Shown: positions 55,701 through 64,000 of the stretch, in pieces
How positions within the stretch are numbered: the first letter of the stretch is position 1
Layout: each line of letters opens with the position of its first letter
Origin: Oscheius sp. JU75
Taxonomy: Eukaryota > Nematoda > Chromadorea > Rhabditida > Rhabditidae
NCBI GenBank assembly: GCA_037178855.1
Contig: JASJZC010000001.1
Coordinates: 8,246,001-8,310,000 of the forward strand
Direction of reading: 5' to 3'
Length of the DNA stretch: 64,000 bases
Program-made: the position numbers and the translations under genes
The notes under the pieces: generated by a model
Seen by the model: only the letters and a program-made list of their open reading frames with translations
The model's database searches: none
What the model was told of the DNA's origin: nothing

Positions 55701-58700
55701 TTGACCGTCGGGGTAGGCCATCCCGTAGCGCAGACGATCATCTCGACCACGTTACCCTGCAAACTTTATGGTCAGTTTGTCCTTGAGTGTAGGAGTAAGA
55801 TGATTAAGCCCACTCTGTTGTGAGTCACTCTATTGGCTGTGGCCATTTCGGAGATTGACTCCGCCCCAATGACCCACTCTTATATACTGGCCGACTGAGG
55901 CACAACTCATTCTGTTTCCTCAGAGAGCTTAAAATGGCACAGCTATGAATTTCATGGTTCGGTGGAACCAGACCTGGCGCCTGGCCAGGGAATTTGTTTC
56001 CCTTTCCTACCTGATGGATGCTCATGTTGTAGAGTCCTCTTCTGATCCTTGGCTTACTCTCTTCTGGCTCCTTTGGTGTCAGATCAACGGGCTGTCTGGC
56101 TCCCAGAGAACGATCTCCTGCAAAAAAAGACTCTTCGTACTCACTAAAGCCTCAGCTTCTTCAAGTTCTTTTTTGTCTGTCCCACCCCGAAATGACGCAT
56201 TTCCCCTTTAGTTTTTCCGCCCGACTGACCCCAGCATTTAGAGCCTAAATGAGGTGACCCTCTACAAATGCTCTTTCTTCTCTGCTCGACCATCCTCGTC
56301 ACTGCAAAGAGTCAAGAAGTGACTTGTCCTTCGGGTAAGATCTCTCTCGTTCTAATCAAATCAAGGATTACAGGCTGGCAAGCGGAAGCCGGAGGCAGGG
56401 CTTGTTATCTCGTGACAAAAAGGCGAATGACCCATGCTGACGGAGCCCAGTACTGCTCGAAACAGGATAATGCTTCTCATCTGCTCAGGGTGGAAACTGA
56501 GGCTGAGAACAAGCAAATGACAGGCAAATCAACCTGATGGGAAGCCACGAAAAGATTAGTTTAGGTCTTCTAAAGTCTGAGGCGACCGCCTGGATTGATG
56601 CCCGAGCTCGTTTCGACATCGTGGACAGTCAGGCTGGTCTCTTCGGACCAGGCTTTGTTTTTCGGTGGCCTAACGGTATCTCCTCTCTTATTACCCGTAA
56701 AATTTCGCCTAAGGAAAAGCTACGCGGTTCTCGAAATGGGCAGCAGGACACGGGACGGCCAGTCGAAACAGGCGATGTGTGGTCATGAGCACCACTGGAG
56801 ACTGGAAGAATGCGGCCTGTGACCAGCTGGCTACAGTTATTTGCGAGAAACGGCTCAGAAAGTTGTACGAAAACCGCTGTCCAAAGCACTGGGTCTACTT
56901 CAATGATACGGGAGCGTGTTACCGTGTCATTGCCAAGACGAACATGACTATTTTGGAGGCCGACGATCGCTGTTTTCAACTCGGTAAGTGTCAGTATAAC
57001 GCTTGCGCATGATTTCTATGAAAGTGCCACTCTTTAACCTCGGGAAAAGTCGGCTTTTACCAGGGACCAAGGCTTTCTTTGCATATGGGGCCCGAGAAGT
57101 ACATGAAATAGTCATCCTTTTAGGCTATGACCACAACCAGGACGCGATGCTGGCCTCGGTGACCAGCGAAAAGGAGAACAATTTCATAGCCGAGTTGGCC
57201 AAGGAGAAGAATGAGGGCTTCGATTTTGCCTTCCTCGGAGCCTTTGGAAAGTCCAATCATGGGCAGAAATGGCGCTGGATGGATGGTATTCCAATCCCTT
57301 ATAGTTCACTAAAGTCATGAAATTTAGGTCAGCCGTGGGAGTATCAGAACTGGGATCGGGGGATGCCATTCGGGAGACGGGCTCTAGCGGTCCTGGTCAT
57401 GAATCGTCGCGGCAAATGGGTCAATCACTACGCAGATAGGATATTGAGTCAGTTTGATGCTGTCGGAGTCTGCAAGTTACGACCCTGAACACTCTCACCT
57501 TCAACGACCAGCTCAGCCTTGGTAGAAGCCGTTCCATGTTCGTTGGTGGCCACACATCTGTAAAGTTTCATTGTTTGTTATTTCGACATCGATCTTTCGC
57601 TCTCCTTCACATACAACTTATTTGTTTTCGTTAATAAAGTTAGAGATTACCTGAAGTAACCCTCCGAGAGGAAGGTCACATTCTTGACCGTGAGCTTCTG
57701 CGTACCATCTGGAAGAGATTCCATGGTGTATTTCTCATCGGCAACGAGCTCGATTCCATCCTTAAGCCATTTGATCGAAGGGAACGGTGTACCGTAGGGC
57801 AGACAGTCAAAGGTGACCGACTCTCCGGGCTTGGAGCGTCTGAAGTTTGGTTAGGAACAGAGTAAGAGACATTACCTGATAGTCAGTGGGATAGTGAATC
57901 CTGGGGCCTTTCCAGTAGCCAGAGCAGCTCCAATGTCTCTCGGTTTCCTCTCCTTCGGGATGACGGTCACGTCACAGGTGGTTCTAGCACTGCCATAGCT
58001 GTTCTCAGCCACACATCTGTAGCCTCCGGCGTCTGTTCGAGTGGACTCCTTGACAATCAGTTCACAGACACCGTCCTCGTGCTCGACGAGCTGAAGACGA
58101 CCGTAGGGGAAGACGCGTTCGCCGTCCTTGAACCATTTAATGGTCGGTTTCGGGTCACCGCTCCACTTGCAACGAAGCTTGAATCCTTCCTTCTCTGGAA
58201 CCTTGACATTCTCCAGCGGTTCCAGTAGCTTGGGTGCCTTATTCGAATCGAACAGCTCGCGCTCGACTGATCTTCTTGGCGATTCTCTGGGAAGTCTCTT
58301 CACTATGGCATTGCCCTTATCGTGAGCACTTCCAGATGGATTCGTGGCAATGACACGGTAGATTCCTTCGTCGTCCATGGTGCACTGAGGAATAAGGAGT
58401 CGAGCAGTTCCATCGGGGTCGAGACTGAGCTTGATTCTGTCAGAGGGCTGAATTTGGGCTCCGTCCTTGTGCCAAGTGAGTTCCGGAAGAGGGGATCCTT
58501 CAATCTTGCACTCAAGCTTGAGCGGCTGACCTTCAGTGGCTCGGGCATCTCCCAACTTGATGGTGAAGCGGGGTGGAGCAGTTTTGCCGCCAGCGGCACC
58601 AGCTCCAGCTCCGTCGTCGATTCGGATGAAGGCCTTCGTGGTGGCCGAGCCGGATTCGTTCGTGGCCACACAGCGGTAGGTTCCTTCATCGGCGATTGTT

Positions 58701-61700
58701 GACGACTGAATCGCGTAATGGTCAATGTATATAAGTTATCTTACCTTGATCCTCAAGTGATAAGTTCCCTTAGTCTCATCGATGTCCCAATCGTATCTGA
58801 CGTCTTCCCAGATGGGTCCACCGTCCTTTGACCACTTCACATTCGGCATCGGGAGTCCAGTTACCTTGCACTCGAGATCAATCAGGCTTCCCAGTGTGAT
58901 AGTCTGATCTTCCAATGGGATGATGAATCTTGGGGGCTGACCCTCCTCAACCTTGACCTTATCACTCTTTCCAAGAGCCATTTGGACATGAGCTGTGGCC
59001 TGAGTCTTGGCCTTTCCGAGTTTGTTCTCAGCCTCGCATCTGTAGATTCCCTCGTCGGACATGGTACATTCCTTCACAACCAGAGTACAGGTTCCATCCG
59101 AAGCCGTCTCAATGACAGATCTCGGACCATTGCGGACCAGTTGACCATTTCTGTACCACTTGATCTCGGGGAAGGGATCTCCCTTGACGGCGCAGGTAAG
59201 AGTGAAGGTGTCACCGCGGTCAGTCCAGACATCGACCAGATTTTTGGTGAAGAAGGGCTCCTCACCCTCTTTCTTGATCTCAGTCTTGGGAACCTTGACG
59301 GTAACCAGACAGCTGGTGTTGATTGAGCCATGTTCGTTGGTGGCTACACAGCGATAAGCTCCCTCGTCGGATTCCTTGGTCTCGGAGATCGAGAGACTGC
59401 ACTGACCATCCTCGGTGTACTCAAGGGTAATTCTGCCATCAGCACGCAGAGGCAGACCATCCTTGTACCTGAAAAAGCTTGTTAAAACGGATCTCAGTCT
59501 CAAACTCACCAAGTAACACCGGCTCTGGGCTCAGCGGTAACAGCACAGCTGAGACGAAGACTCTGCCCAGCATTGACACTTCTATCCTCCAATCCAGGAT
59601 TGAATTTCGGGGCGAATGCCTTCCTCTTGACTTCCTCAACCTCTTCCGGAACCTCGACACTGTACGTGGACTGAGTGTCAGCCACTCCCAGCTCGTTCTT
59701 AGCCACACATTTGTAGACTCCGCAGTCGGATTCGGTGAATCTGTCGATTCGAACACGACAGGCTCCGTCGGAGCTGTTCCTGATTTCCAGGCGGTCTGTA
59801 CCGACAAGAGGCTGTCCATCCTTGAACCAGCTGATCTCGGCAGTTGGTCTGGCGTCCACATGGCACTCGATGGTCATTAGGTCGTTCACGGGGATACGGC
59901 GATCCCAAAGAGGAACATTGAAGCGAGGCGGGTAGCGGTCGTCTCCCTGTTCTCTTGGTGCTCTCTCTCCCGACTGCTCGAACTCGGCACTCGTCTCATC
60001 CGAACCGTTCTCATTGGTAGCCACACAGCGGATGGTTCCGTAGTCCTCTTCTTGGACATCTTTGATGGTGAGACAATAATTTCCTGCTCCGATGTCCTCG
60101 ATCTGAACACGGTCCGAAGGAAGCAGAGGCTTGCCATTGAGAGTCCACTTGAGTTCAGGCTTGGGGAAGCCACGAACCTTGACCTGAAATGAGTTATTCG
60201 ACTTGTTGCCTAACTCTTTGTATGTCTGACTTTTCTATGACTACCCACCTGGAATTCCTTCTTGGTTCCAACAGCCGCTGAACATGAGCTCAACGGGATG
60301 ACGAAGTGTGGTCTGCTTGGCTGCTCTCCCTTATCCTTGACACTTACAGCACAAGCCGATGTGGCGGAGCCAGCCGGATTCGTGGCTGTGACTCTGTATT
60401 GTCCGAGATCGCTCTTCTTGCAGTCGCGGATTCTGAGAGTCACGGTTCCATCCAGGGCAGTCCTCATCGCGATGCGGTCCGATTTCTCCAACTGGACGCC
60501 ATCCTTCTCCCATTTGATCTCGGGGAATGGCTCTCCGCCGACCTTGCAGGTCAGAGTCAGAGTTTCGCCTTCCTCAACCTCCGTATCCTTCAATGGAGTC
60601 AAGAAGTTAGCAGCAACGTCCTGAGTCGAGGGCTTGGCCGCCTTGACGTGGGCAACACAGCCACTGTAGACTTCTCCCTTCTCGTTAGTCAAGACGACAC
60701 GGTAAGCGGCACCGTCAGCCTTGACGGTGGAAGGAATCTCGAGGCTGAATTCTCCAGATTCGGGGCTGTCCTGGGTCTTGACACGGTCGTCCGGAGTGAC
60801 CTCTTGACCATTCTTGTACCACTTCACAGTCTTCGGTATGCCTTGCACTCTGACCTTGAGTTGGAGAGGCTGTCCTTCTGTGACATCGACGTCTTTCAAA
60901 CCTTCGAGAATCTTCAAAATGTTGGGTTTGGTCACTGTCAAAGCCGCAGAACTGTCGCATTCACCGGCAGCGTTTCCAAGGACAACCTTGTATGTAGCTC
61001 CGTCGTCCAGCTGGGCCTTGTTGATGGCCAGCTCGTACTTCTTGGGACCAATCTTCTTTGGCTCCAGGTGTCCAGACGGTTTGATTTCTTGTCCGTTCTT
61101 GTACCACTTGACAGTTCGCACTGGAGCACTGACTTCGACCTTCAGAACATCGTCGTCGCCTTCCTGGACCTCGGTGTCTTCCAGACCCTTGACAATTTCT
61201 GGCTTCTCATCCACTTCTCCCTTCGCGTCCGACTTGGCCTTGCCACCTTCGTTCACTAGTTCGACGGCATAATGACCAGCATCGGTCAGGTCAGCCTTCG
61301 GAATTGTGAGACGGTAGGTCTGCGGATCGATCTTCTCAATCTGGATATTGGCAGAAGCCGCAAGAGGCGAGCCATCTTTGGTCCACTTGACGTCGTCAAT
61401 CTCTCCTTCCACCTTGACCTCGAAGACTAGTGCGGCTCCCTTGGCAACCACCTGGTCGTCCAGTCCCTTGACAATCTTGGGTGCACCAGGCTTGGCCTTC
61501 TTGACTGTGAGCTTGGCCGATGAGTCGGCGTCTCCAGCCGAGTTCGAGAGAACAACCTTGAATTCGGCTGCATCGTCTCGAGTAGCTCCCTTGATTGCCA
61601 GAGTGAAGATTTTATCATCTCCAGAGATGACGAAGTGACTGTCGGGCTTGATCTCCTGCCCATTCTTGTACCATTTGACAGTTCGCGGCTTGGCATTGGT

Positions 61701-64000
61701 CTCGACCTGAAAGCTTTAATTCAGATTACCTCATGAAAGTCTCACCTTGAACTCGGCATTCTCTCCTTCCACGACCTCCTGATCCTTCAGGGGCTTGATG
61801 AAAGTCAGCTCGGGCTCGACAGTGATCTTTCCAGAGCTGCTGGCCTTGCCAGCCTCGTTCTCGACCTCGACCTTGTATTCTCCAGAATCTTCGAGAGCAC
61901 TCTTTGGAATCTCTAGCACGTAGTTGTTATCATCAACCTTCTTCAGGTTGATCTTTCCAGCCGCGTGACCAACTTCCTGTCCGTTCTTGTACCATTTAAC
62001 CGTCTTCGGTGATCCGGAGGTCTTGATCTCAAGAACCAGAGGACTTCCAACAGGGAGGGTCTGGTCTTCCAGTCCCTTGATGATTCGCGGCTCTTCAGCT
62101 GGGAGCTTGACAGTCAGGGCACAGGATGAGTCGGCGGGGGTGTCGTCATCGCCCGTCAAGACTACCTTGTAGTCAGCGGCATCAGCATCCTCAGCGTCAG
62201 GAATGACCAGCTTGTGTGTCGTACCATCGGATTCAGGCTTGGCCTTATCCTCTGGTCCAATCTCCTTGCCGTTCTTGTACCACTTAATCGTCTTGGGCTT
62301 CGAGTTGGTCTCCAGCTCTAGCACAGCCTTCTTGCCCTTTTCGACATCCTGGTCCTTCAGACCCTCGGTGATTTCGAGCTTGGGCAGCTTGACCGTGAGG
62401 GCTGCAGCAGAATCCGCGTCTCCGGCATCATTCGACACAACGACCTTGTAGTCAGCAGTATCATCCTTCTGTGCATCGGGAATGCTCAAAATGTAGACTC
62501 CTTCCGAAGGATTGGCGGTCTTGGCGTCAGGAATCTCCTTGCCGTTCTTGTACCACTTGACTGCCTTGACTGGTCCCTTGACCTGAAAGAACATACAGCC
62601 TCAACAGTCTCTTCTCAAAAAACCCACCTTGACAGTGAAGGTAGCCGTTTCTCCTTGAGCAACAGTAGTCGGGACGAGTCCGCTGACAATTTCGGGCTTA
62701 GCTGCAGAAAGATCAGCCTTGGCACTGCTGTCAGCCTTTCCGTCGTCGTTCTCGGCCACGACACGATACTTTCCAACGTCCTTGTCTTCGAAGTTCGGCA
62801 CCACGAGACGATACTTTCCATTTCCAAGATCCTCACCGGGAATCTCATCATCTCCCTTGTACCATTTCACGGATTTCGGCTTTCCTTCGATTTCGACCTC
62901 GAGAGTCATTGGTGTTCCTTTCGGGACAGTTTGGTCGGACAAGCCCTTCTTGAATAGCGGGGCTCCTTCGGTCACCGAGACGGTACAGCTGCTCTCGACG
63001 GAAACAGACTCTGTTGAGAGAACAACACGATAGCTTCCGGCATCGGTCGGCTGTCCAGACGAGATCTCCAGACGATAGACAGATTCCGTGACTTGTTCCA
63101 GCTTGGTGGTCGAGCTGCCGGTAACCTGTTGGTTGTCTCTGTACCACTTGACAGTCTTGGGCTTTCCTTCGACCTCGACCGAGAGAAGAATCTTGGTTCC
63201 TTTTGTGACCTTCTGATCCTCCAGACCCTTCTTGATCTTCAGGGTTTCAGCGGGGGTCACAGACAACGGGGCCTTTGAGTTGTTGGTTCCAGCCGGATTC
63301 GAGATCTCTACACGGTAGTTGCCCTGATCCTCAATTTTGGACTGTTCAATGACCAGCTTCTCGGTTCCGTCACTCTCAGATTCGCGATGGACACGAGCAT
63401 CAGTTGGGACCTCTTCTCCATCCTTGAACCACTTGACATCGGGTTTGGCAGCTCCGATTGGGACCTTGACTCTGCATTCGAACTCGGCCTTCTTGCCCTC
63501 GACAACGGCAATAGCTCGGAGCTCCTTGACGAATTCCGGAGCATCCAGATGTTTCTCCTTCACTGTCAGAGTGACATCGGACCAGACATCTCCGTACTCG
63601 TTGCTTGCCTCGCAGCGATACTCATCAGTATCGGATAGTTTCGATTCTTTGACTGTGAGTCGTTGGGTTCCGTCGGAAAGTGACTCGATCTTGACTCTCT
63701 CGGACTCTTTGAGATGTTCTCCGTTCTTGTACCTGAATTGAAACTGATTATTTGGTCTCCACCTCTTGAACTCACCACTTGACCGTAGGAGTAGGCTTTC
63801 CACTGATTTTTCCTTCCAAAATGGCCGTCTCTCCCTCATCGACAACGACCGGACGTACAGGTTGGACAAAGTCAGGGGCTTCTCCCTCAGTCGGAGCGGC
63901 TCCGACTTGAGTCAAGACCACGGGACCCTCAGTCCAGGCACTGCCATGCTCGTTCTCAGCATGACACTTGTACTCTCCAGCATCCGTCTGTTCCGTGTTC
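40721..64000 (-). CDS. unc-89: UNC-89 / obscurin giant muscle protein, C-terminal part (5' end outside window)
   Basis: Giant sarcomeric M-line protein that organises myosin filaments; its kinases anchor signalling partners. The gene enters at 64000 and ends with TAA at 40721 (..LRKTINLTLPEPARPLSNELCHKFGEKNIQ). Order from N to C: about 20 Ig domains (64000-57498), Ig-Ig-FN3-Ig-Ig (55810-53875), a short linker (PKKRVTMEARKVREIYEIEEEDEK), kinase 1, a Pro/Gln/charged linker, Ig, FN3 and kinase 2. The two-kinase, Ig-FN3 order is that of C. elegans UNC-89 and insect obscurin; titin and twitchin have one kinase and different spacing. SH3, DH and PH domains would lie upstream. Three introns exceed 1 kb and two of them host opposite-strand genes. 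Confidence 0.93.
40860..42080 (-). other. unc-89: unc-89 kinase domain 2
   Basis: C-terminal protein kinase domain in several exons. Glycine loop is reduced (LCRGKFSVL keeps only the middle Gly). The ATP-binding Lys is in CVVKIRD and the helix-C Glu in ARREFNILKQ. The catalytic loop is VAHLDINPYNVMF: Asp and Asn kept, Arg of HRD replaced by Leu. The Mg-binding motif is KLVDFHSAQ, DFG changed to DFH. WAAPEMHV serves as APE. The key charged residues remain, so weak activity is possible. In C. elegans this kinase is the one regarded as active. Confidence 0.85.
42260..42965 (-). other. unc-89: unc-89 Ig and FN3 between the kinases
   Basis: An I-set Ig (APIFISRLRDAYLGHSSAVFEISIAGSPTPTVQWQFQGKNL..., then YDLGEYSCLATNEFG) followed by a fibronectin type III domain (SRPGRPECELSSDTELFITWQPPEGP...YRLEYRPAG...YQFRVTARNGVGLGVPS). 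The pair directly precedes kinase 2, as in twitchin-family and UNC-89 proteins. The Ig lacks the usual B-strand Cys but keeps the Trp and the F-strand Cys. Confidence 0.85.
44614..45276. other. 5' part of the unc-89 intron that hosts the FLYWCH gene
   Basis: Lies between an unc-89 exon and the start of the nested plus-strand gene, so it should hold that gene's promoter or trans-splice outron. It contains the tRNA-like element at 44850-44911. Near 45250-45276 a pyrimidine tract runs into CCCTTTCAG just before the nested ATG. Confidence 0.4.
44850..44911 (-). repeat. tRNA-like element, family C
   Basis: Minus strand: ATGGCTCAGTCGGTTAGCAC (D-arm/A box), CTCCGGCTACGAGG (anticodon-arm remnant), CTGGGTACGAGTCCCG (T-arm). 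It matches the element at 51942 through the anticodon-arm words. The total length is about 62 nt, shorter than a full tRNA. Confidence 0.65.
45277..46552 (+). CDS. FLYWCH-type zinc finger protein with AT-hook, nested in unc-89
   Basis: Probable DNA-binding protein. MNMYPVTAKRRGRPPKEQ carries an AT-hook. The next exon gives TFRCNTWKKTRCGFQMY...GGVHDH, which fits C-x7-C-x21-H-x-H, the FLYWCH/WRKY-GCM1 zinc finger pattern also found in Mutator-like transposases. Later exons (about 45869-45916, 45959-46100, 46140-46219 and 46365 onward) are less conserved; the 3' end near 46552 is uncertain because the last junction needs either a 29-nt intron or a different frame. It lies wholly in an unc-89 intron on the opposite strand. 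CCCTTTCAG ends 3 nt before the ATG, a strong trans-splice context. The best conserved exons are 45277-45531 and 45571-45791. Confidence 0.7.
46241..46333 (+). repeat. tRNA-derived SINE-like element, family B
   Basis: TATAGCTCAGTGGTTAGCG (A box), a decayed anticodon arm, CCTGGGTTCCGTGCTCGCC (T-arm position), then a non-tRNA tail ending TTTCGGGTTTCTAAGA at 46318-46333. The same 16-nt tail follows the element at 49173-49260. It lies in an intron of the nested FLYWCH gene, itself inside an unc-89 intron. Confidence 0.65.
49173..49260 (+). repeat. tRNA-derived SINE-like element, family B
   Basis: CATAGCTCAGCGATTAGCA (A box), then CGCATGCGATCCCCGC (decayed B box), then the tail TTTCGGGTTTCTAAGA at 49245-49260, identical over 16 nt to the tail of the copy at 46241-46333. 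Shared non-tRNA 3' sequence is what distinguishes a SINE from independent tRNA pseudogenes. Confidence 0.6.
49711..49936. repeat. Near-palindromic fold-back element
   Basis: Arms of about 96 nt (49711-49806 and 49841-49936) are inverted copies around a 34-nt centre. Shared words include TTTTCTCGGTTTCTA, TGTTTAATCGA.TTG.CGTC and CTAGAATCGTCT.GTTTG. The transcript would form one long hairpin. No transposase is present; a MITE is the likeliest class. Target-site duplications are not obvious. Confidence 0.8.
50930..51190. repeat. Degenerate minisatellite
   Basis: Repeated words such as GGTAGACT, CCATGTACT, CCGTACTGTCT and TCTCTGT recur at irregular 40-75-nt spacing, indicating decayed tandem copies. 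It lies in the large unc-89 intron. Confidence 0.5.
51942..52006 (-). repeat. tRNA-like element, family C
   Basis: Minus strand: ATGTCTCAGTTGGTTAGAGC (D-arm/A box), CTCCGACTACGAGACCAGAAG (anticodon-arm remnant), ATCCGGGTTAGTTTC (B box with changes). Closely related to the element at 44850 and, more distantly, 23751. In the large unc-89 intron. Confidence 0.65.
52436..53110. other. unc-89 intron upstream of kinase 1
   Basis: About 670 nt. G-rich run near 52872-52895 and AT-rich remainder. The exon before it reads into an immediate TAA if unspliced (..EEEDEK stop), but a GTAATA donor two bases into that Lys codon joins it in frame to LAAGGAPFRV of kinase 1. Confidence 0.5.
53875..55810 (-). 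other. unc-89: unc-89 Ig-Ig-FN3-Ig-Ig block before kinase 1
   Basis: From N to C: an Ig near 55810-55480 (ATGWPTPTVKWYKDGEEI), an Ig near 55370-55080 (GHPAPEVEWFHNGKKI, AGEYVAVAKNSHG), an FN3 (GPFIKEVTGHYLTLSWIPTKR..., then YQFRVRAENIYGISDPSPAS), an Ig near 54520-54230 (PDPQIQWKFRGWDI, VGQYQCIATNPYG), and an Ig near 54180-53875 (IKEWRPIVES-like strand, GIYSCVAVNDAGQA). The last Ig joins the short linker before kinase 1. Confidence 0.85.
55811..57497. other. unc-89 intron containing the lectin gene
   Basis: 1.7-kb intron between two Ig-coding exons. The first 450 nt (minus-strand 3' side) shows no coding content; the rest holds the opposite-strand lectin gene, whose stop at 57486-57488 is only about nine bases from the next unc-89 exon. 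Confidence 0.7.
56268..57488 (+). pseudogene. Two-domain secreted C-type lectin nested in unc-89, frame broken
   Basis: Signal peptide MLFLLCSTILVTAKS, then a first C-type lectin domain (GRACYLVTKRRMTHADGAQYC...LRVETEAEN; ...WIDARARFD...FRWPNG; CVVMSTTGDWKNAACDQLATVICEKR) and a second (CPKHWVYFNDTGACYRVIAK; GYDHNQDAMLASVTSEKEN; FAFLGAF...WRWMDG; PWEYQNWDRG). Frame is lost within exon 2, where GCAAATGACAG (56513-56523) is followed by another GCAAAT: an 11-bp partial duplication that leads to a TGA. Without it all other exons agree in frame. Neither domain shows an EPN or QPD calcium/sugar motif. It may be a pseudogene, a null allele or an assembly error. The stop is at 57486-57488. Confidence 0.7.
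57498..60200 (-). other. unc-89: unc-89 Ig array with conventional cysteines
   Basis: About nine to ten I-set Ig domains, each about 290 bp of coding sequence. Most keep the B-strand Cys, the WxKDG strand and the DxGxYxC F strand, e.g. LDLECKVTGLPMPNVKWSKDG, FTLTCAVKGDPFPEIKWYRNG, EGIYRCEAENKLGKA, GAYRCVATNEHGSINT, CGVYKCVAKNELGVA. Exons often carry two or three Ig domains, with introns of about 35-45 nt and one of about 130 nt. Confidence 0.85.
60205..63730 (-). other. unc-89: unc-89 Ig array with cysteine-poor, very similar repeats
   Basis: About a dozen Ig domains. At least eight consecutive ones share the C strand (K/R)(T/A/S)VKWY(K/R)NGQE-like and have lost both core cysteines: the B strand reads LKVRV, LELET, LEIKT or LSVEV, and the F strand ends AxYKVVL or GxYRVVL. 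Linkers are also alike (ITEGLKDQDVEKGKKAVLE, IIKGLEDQTLPVGSPLVLE, IKKGLEDQKVTKGTKILLS). This pattern implies tandem duplication of one domain type within the gene. Confidence 0.85.

Noticed and set aside
55345-55786. Plus-strand open frames of 100-155 codons opposite the Ig exons, also at 58300-58700, 59479-59880 and 60306-61259
   Set aside because: These are antisense shadows of codon-biased Ig exons. Their translations lack any fold signature, while the minus strand gives clear Ig domains in the same bases.

Overview
The window is nuclear DNA of a small, gene-dense eukaryote. GT-AG introns interrupt every gene and many are only about 36-45 nt long. Several lines point to a nematode or close relative. 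The 3'-kinase end of an UNC-89/obscurin muscle gene fills the right third. There is an NLP-15-like (orcokinin-type) neuropeptide precursor and two sigma-class GSTs of nematode style. About ten genes have a splice-acceptor-like ...CAG or ...TAG ending 1-16 nt before the start codon, the expected mark of spliced-leader trans-splicing. No species is claimed.

Layout. 0.5-5.5 kb: dynactin p27 (+) converges on ribosome-biogenesis factor RPF2 (-), then lysosomal beta-glucuronidase (-). 7.8-8.3 kb: a small secreted cysteine-rich protein (-) with a TATA box. 9.4-14.9 kb: mitochondrial polyprenyl diphosphate synthase subunit 1 (-) and the ER chaperone ERp44 (-). 16-24.8 kb: two sigma GSTs in opposite orientation flank a frame-broken gene remnant (-), mitochondrial ClpX (+) and a leucine-rich-repeat membrane protein (+). 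24.9-26.0 kb: the orcokinin/NLP-15-like precursor (-), then 3.7 kb with no recognisable gene. 29.7-37.5 kb: five same-strand housekeeping genes (eIF6, PEX11, GALE, eEFSec, MTRES1-like; the last pair only about 94 bp apart), an operon candidate. 38.2-40.6 kb: AATF/Bfr2 (+). 40.7-64.0 kb: the C-terminal part of unc-89 (-), which continues past the window. Its parts, N to C, are an Ig array, Ig/FN3 modules, kinase 1, a proline/charged linker, Ig-FN3 and kinase 2. Two opposite-strand genes lie inside unc-89 introns: a FLYWCH/AT-hook protein and a two-domain C-type lectin that carries a frame-breaking 11-bp duplication.

The spaces between exons hold many degenerate tRNA-like elements that fall into at least three families, two fold-back elements (one about 226 bp and nearly palindromic), purine-rich simple repeats and a degenerate minisatellite. 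Functional links are loose: RPF2, eIF6 and AATF all serve ribosome assembly; ClpX, PDSS1 and MTRES1 are mitochondrial; eEFSec implies that selenocysteine incorporation is retained. Exon borders were derived by hand from frame, splice signals and remembered family conservation; expect errors of a few bases in places.
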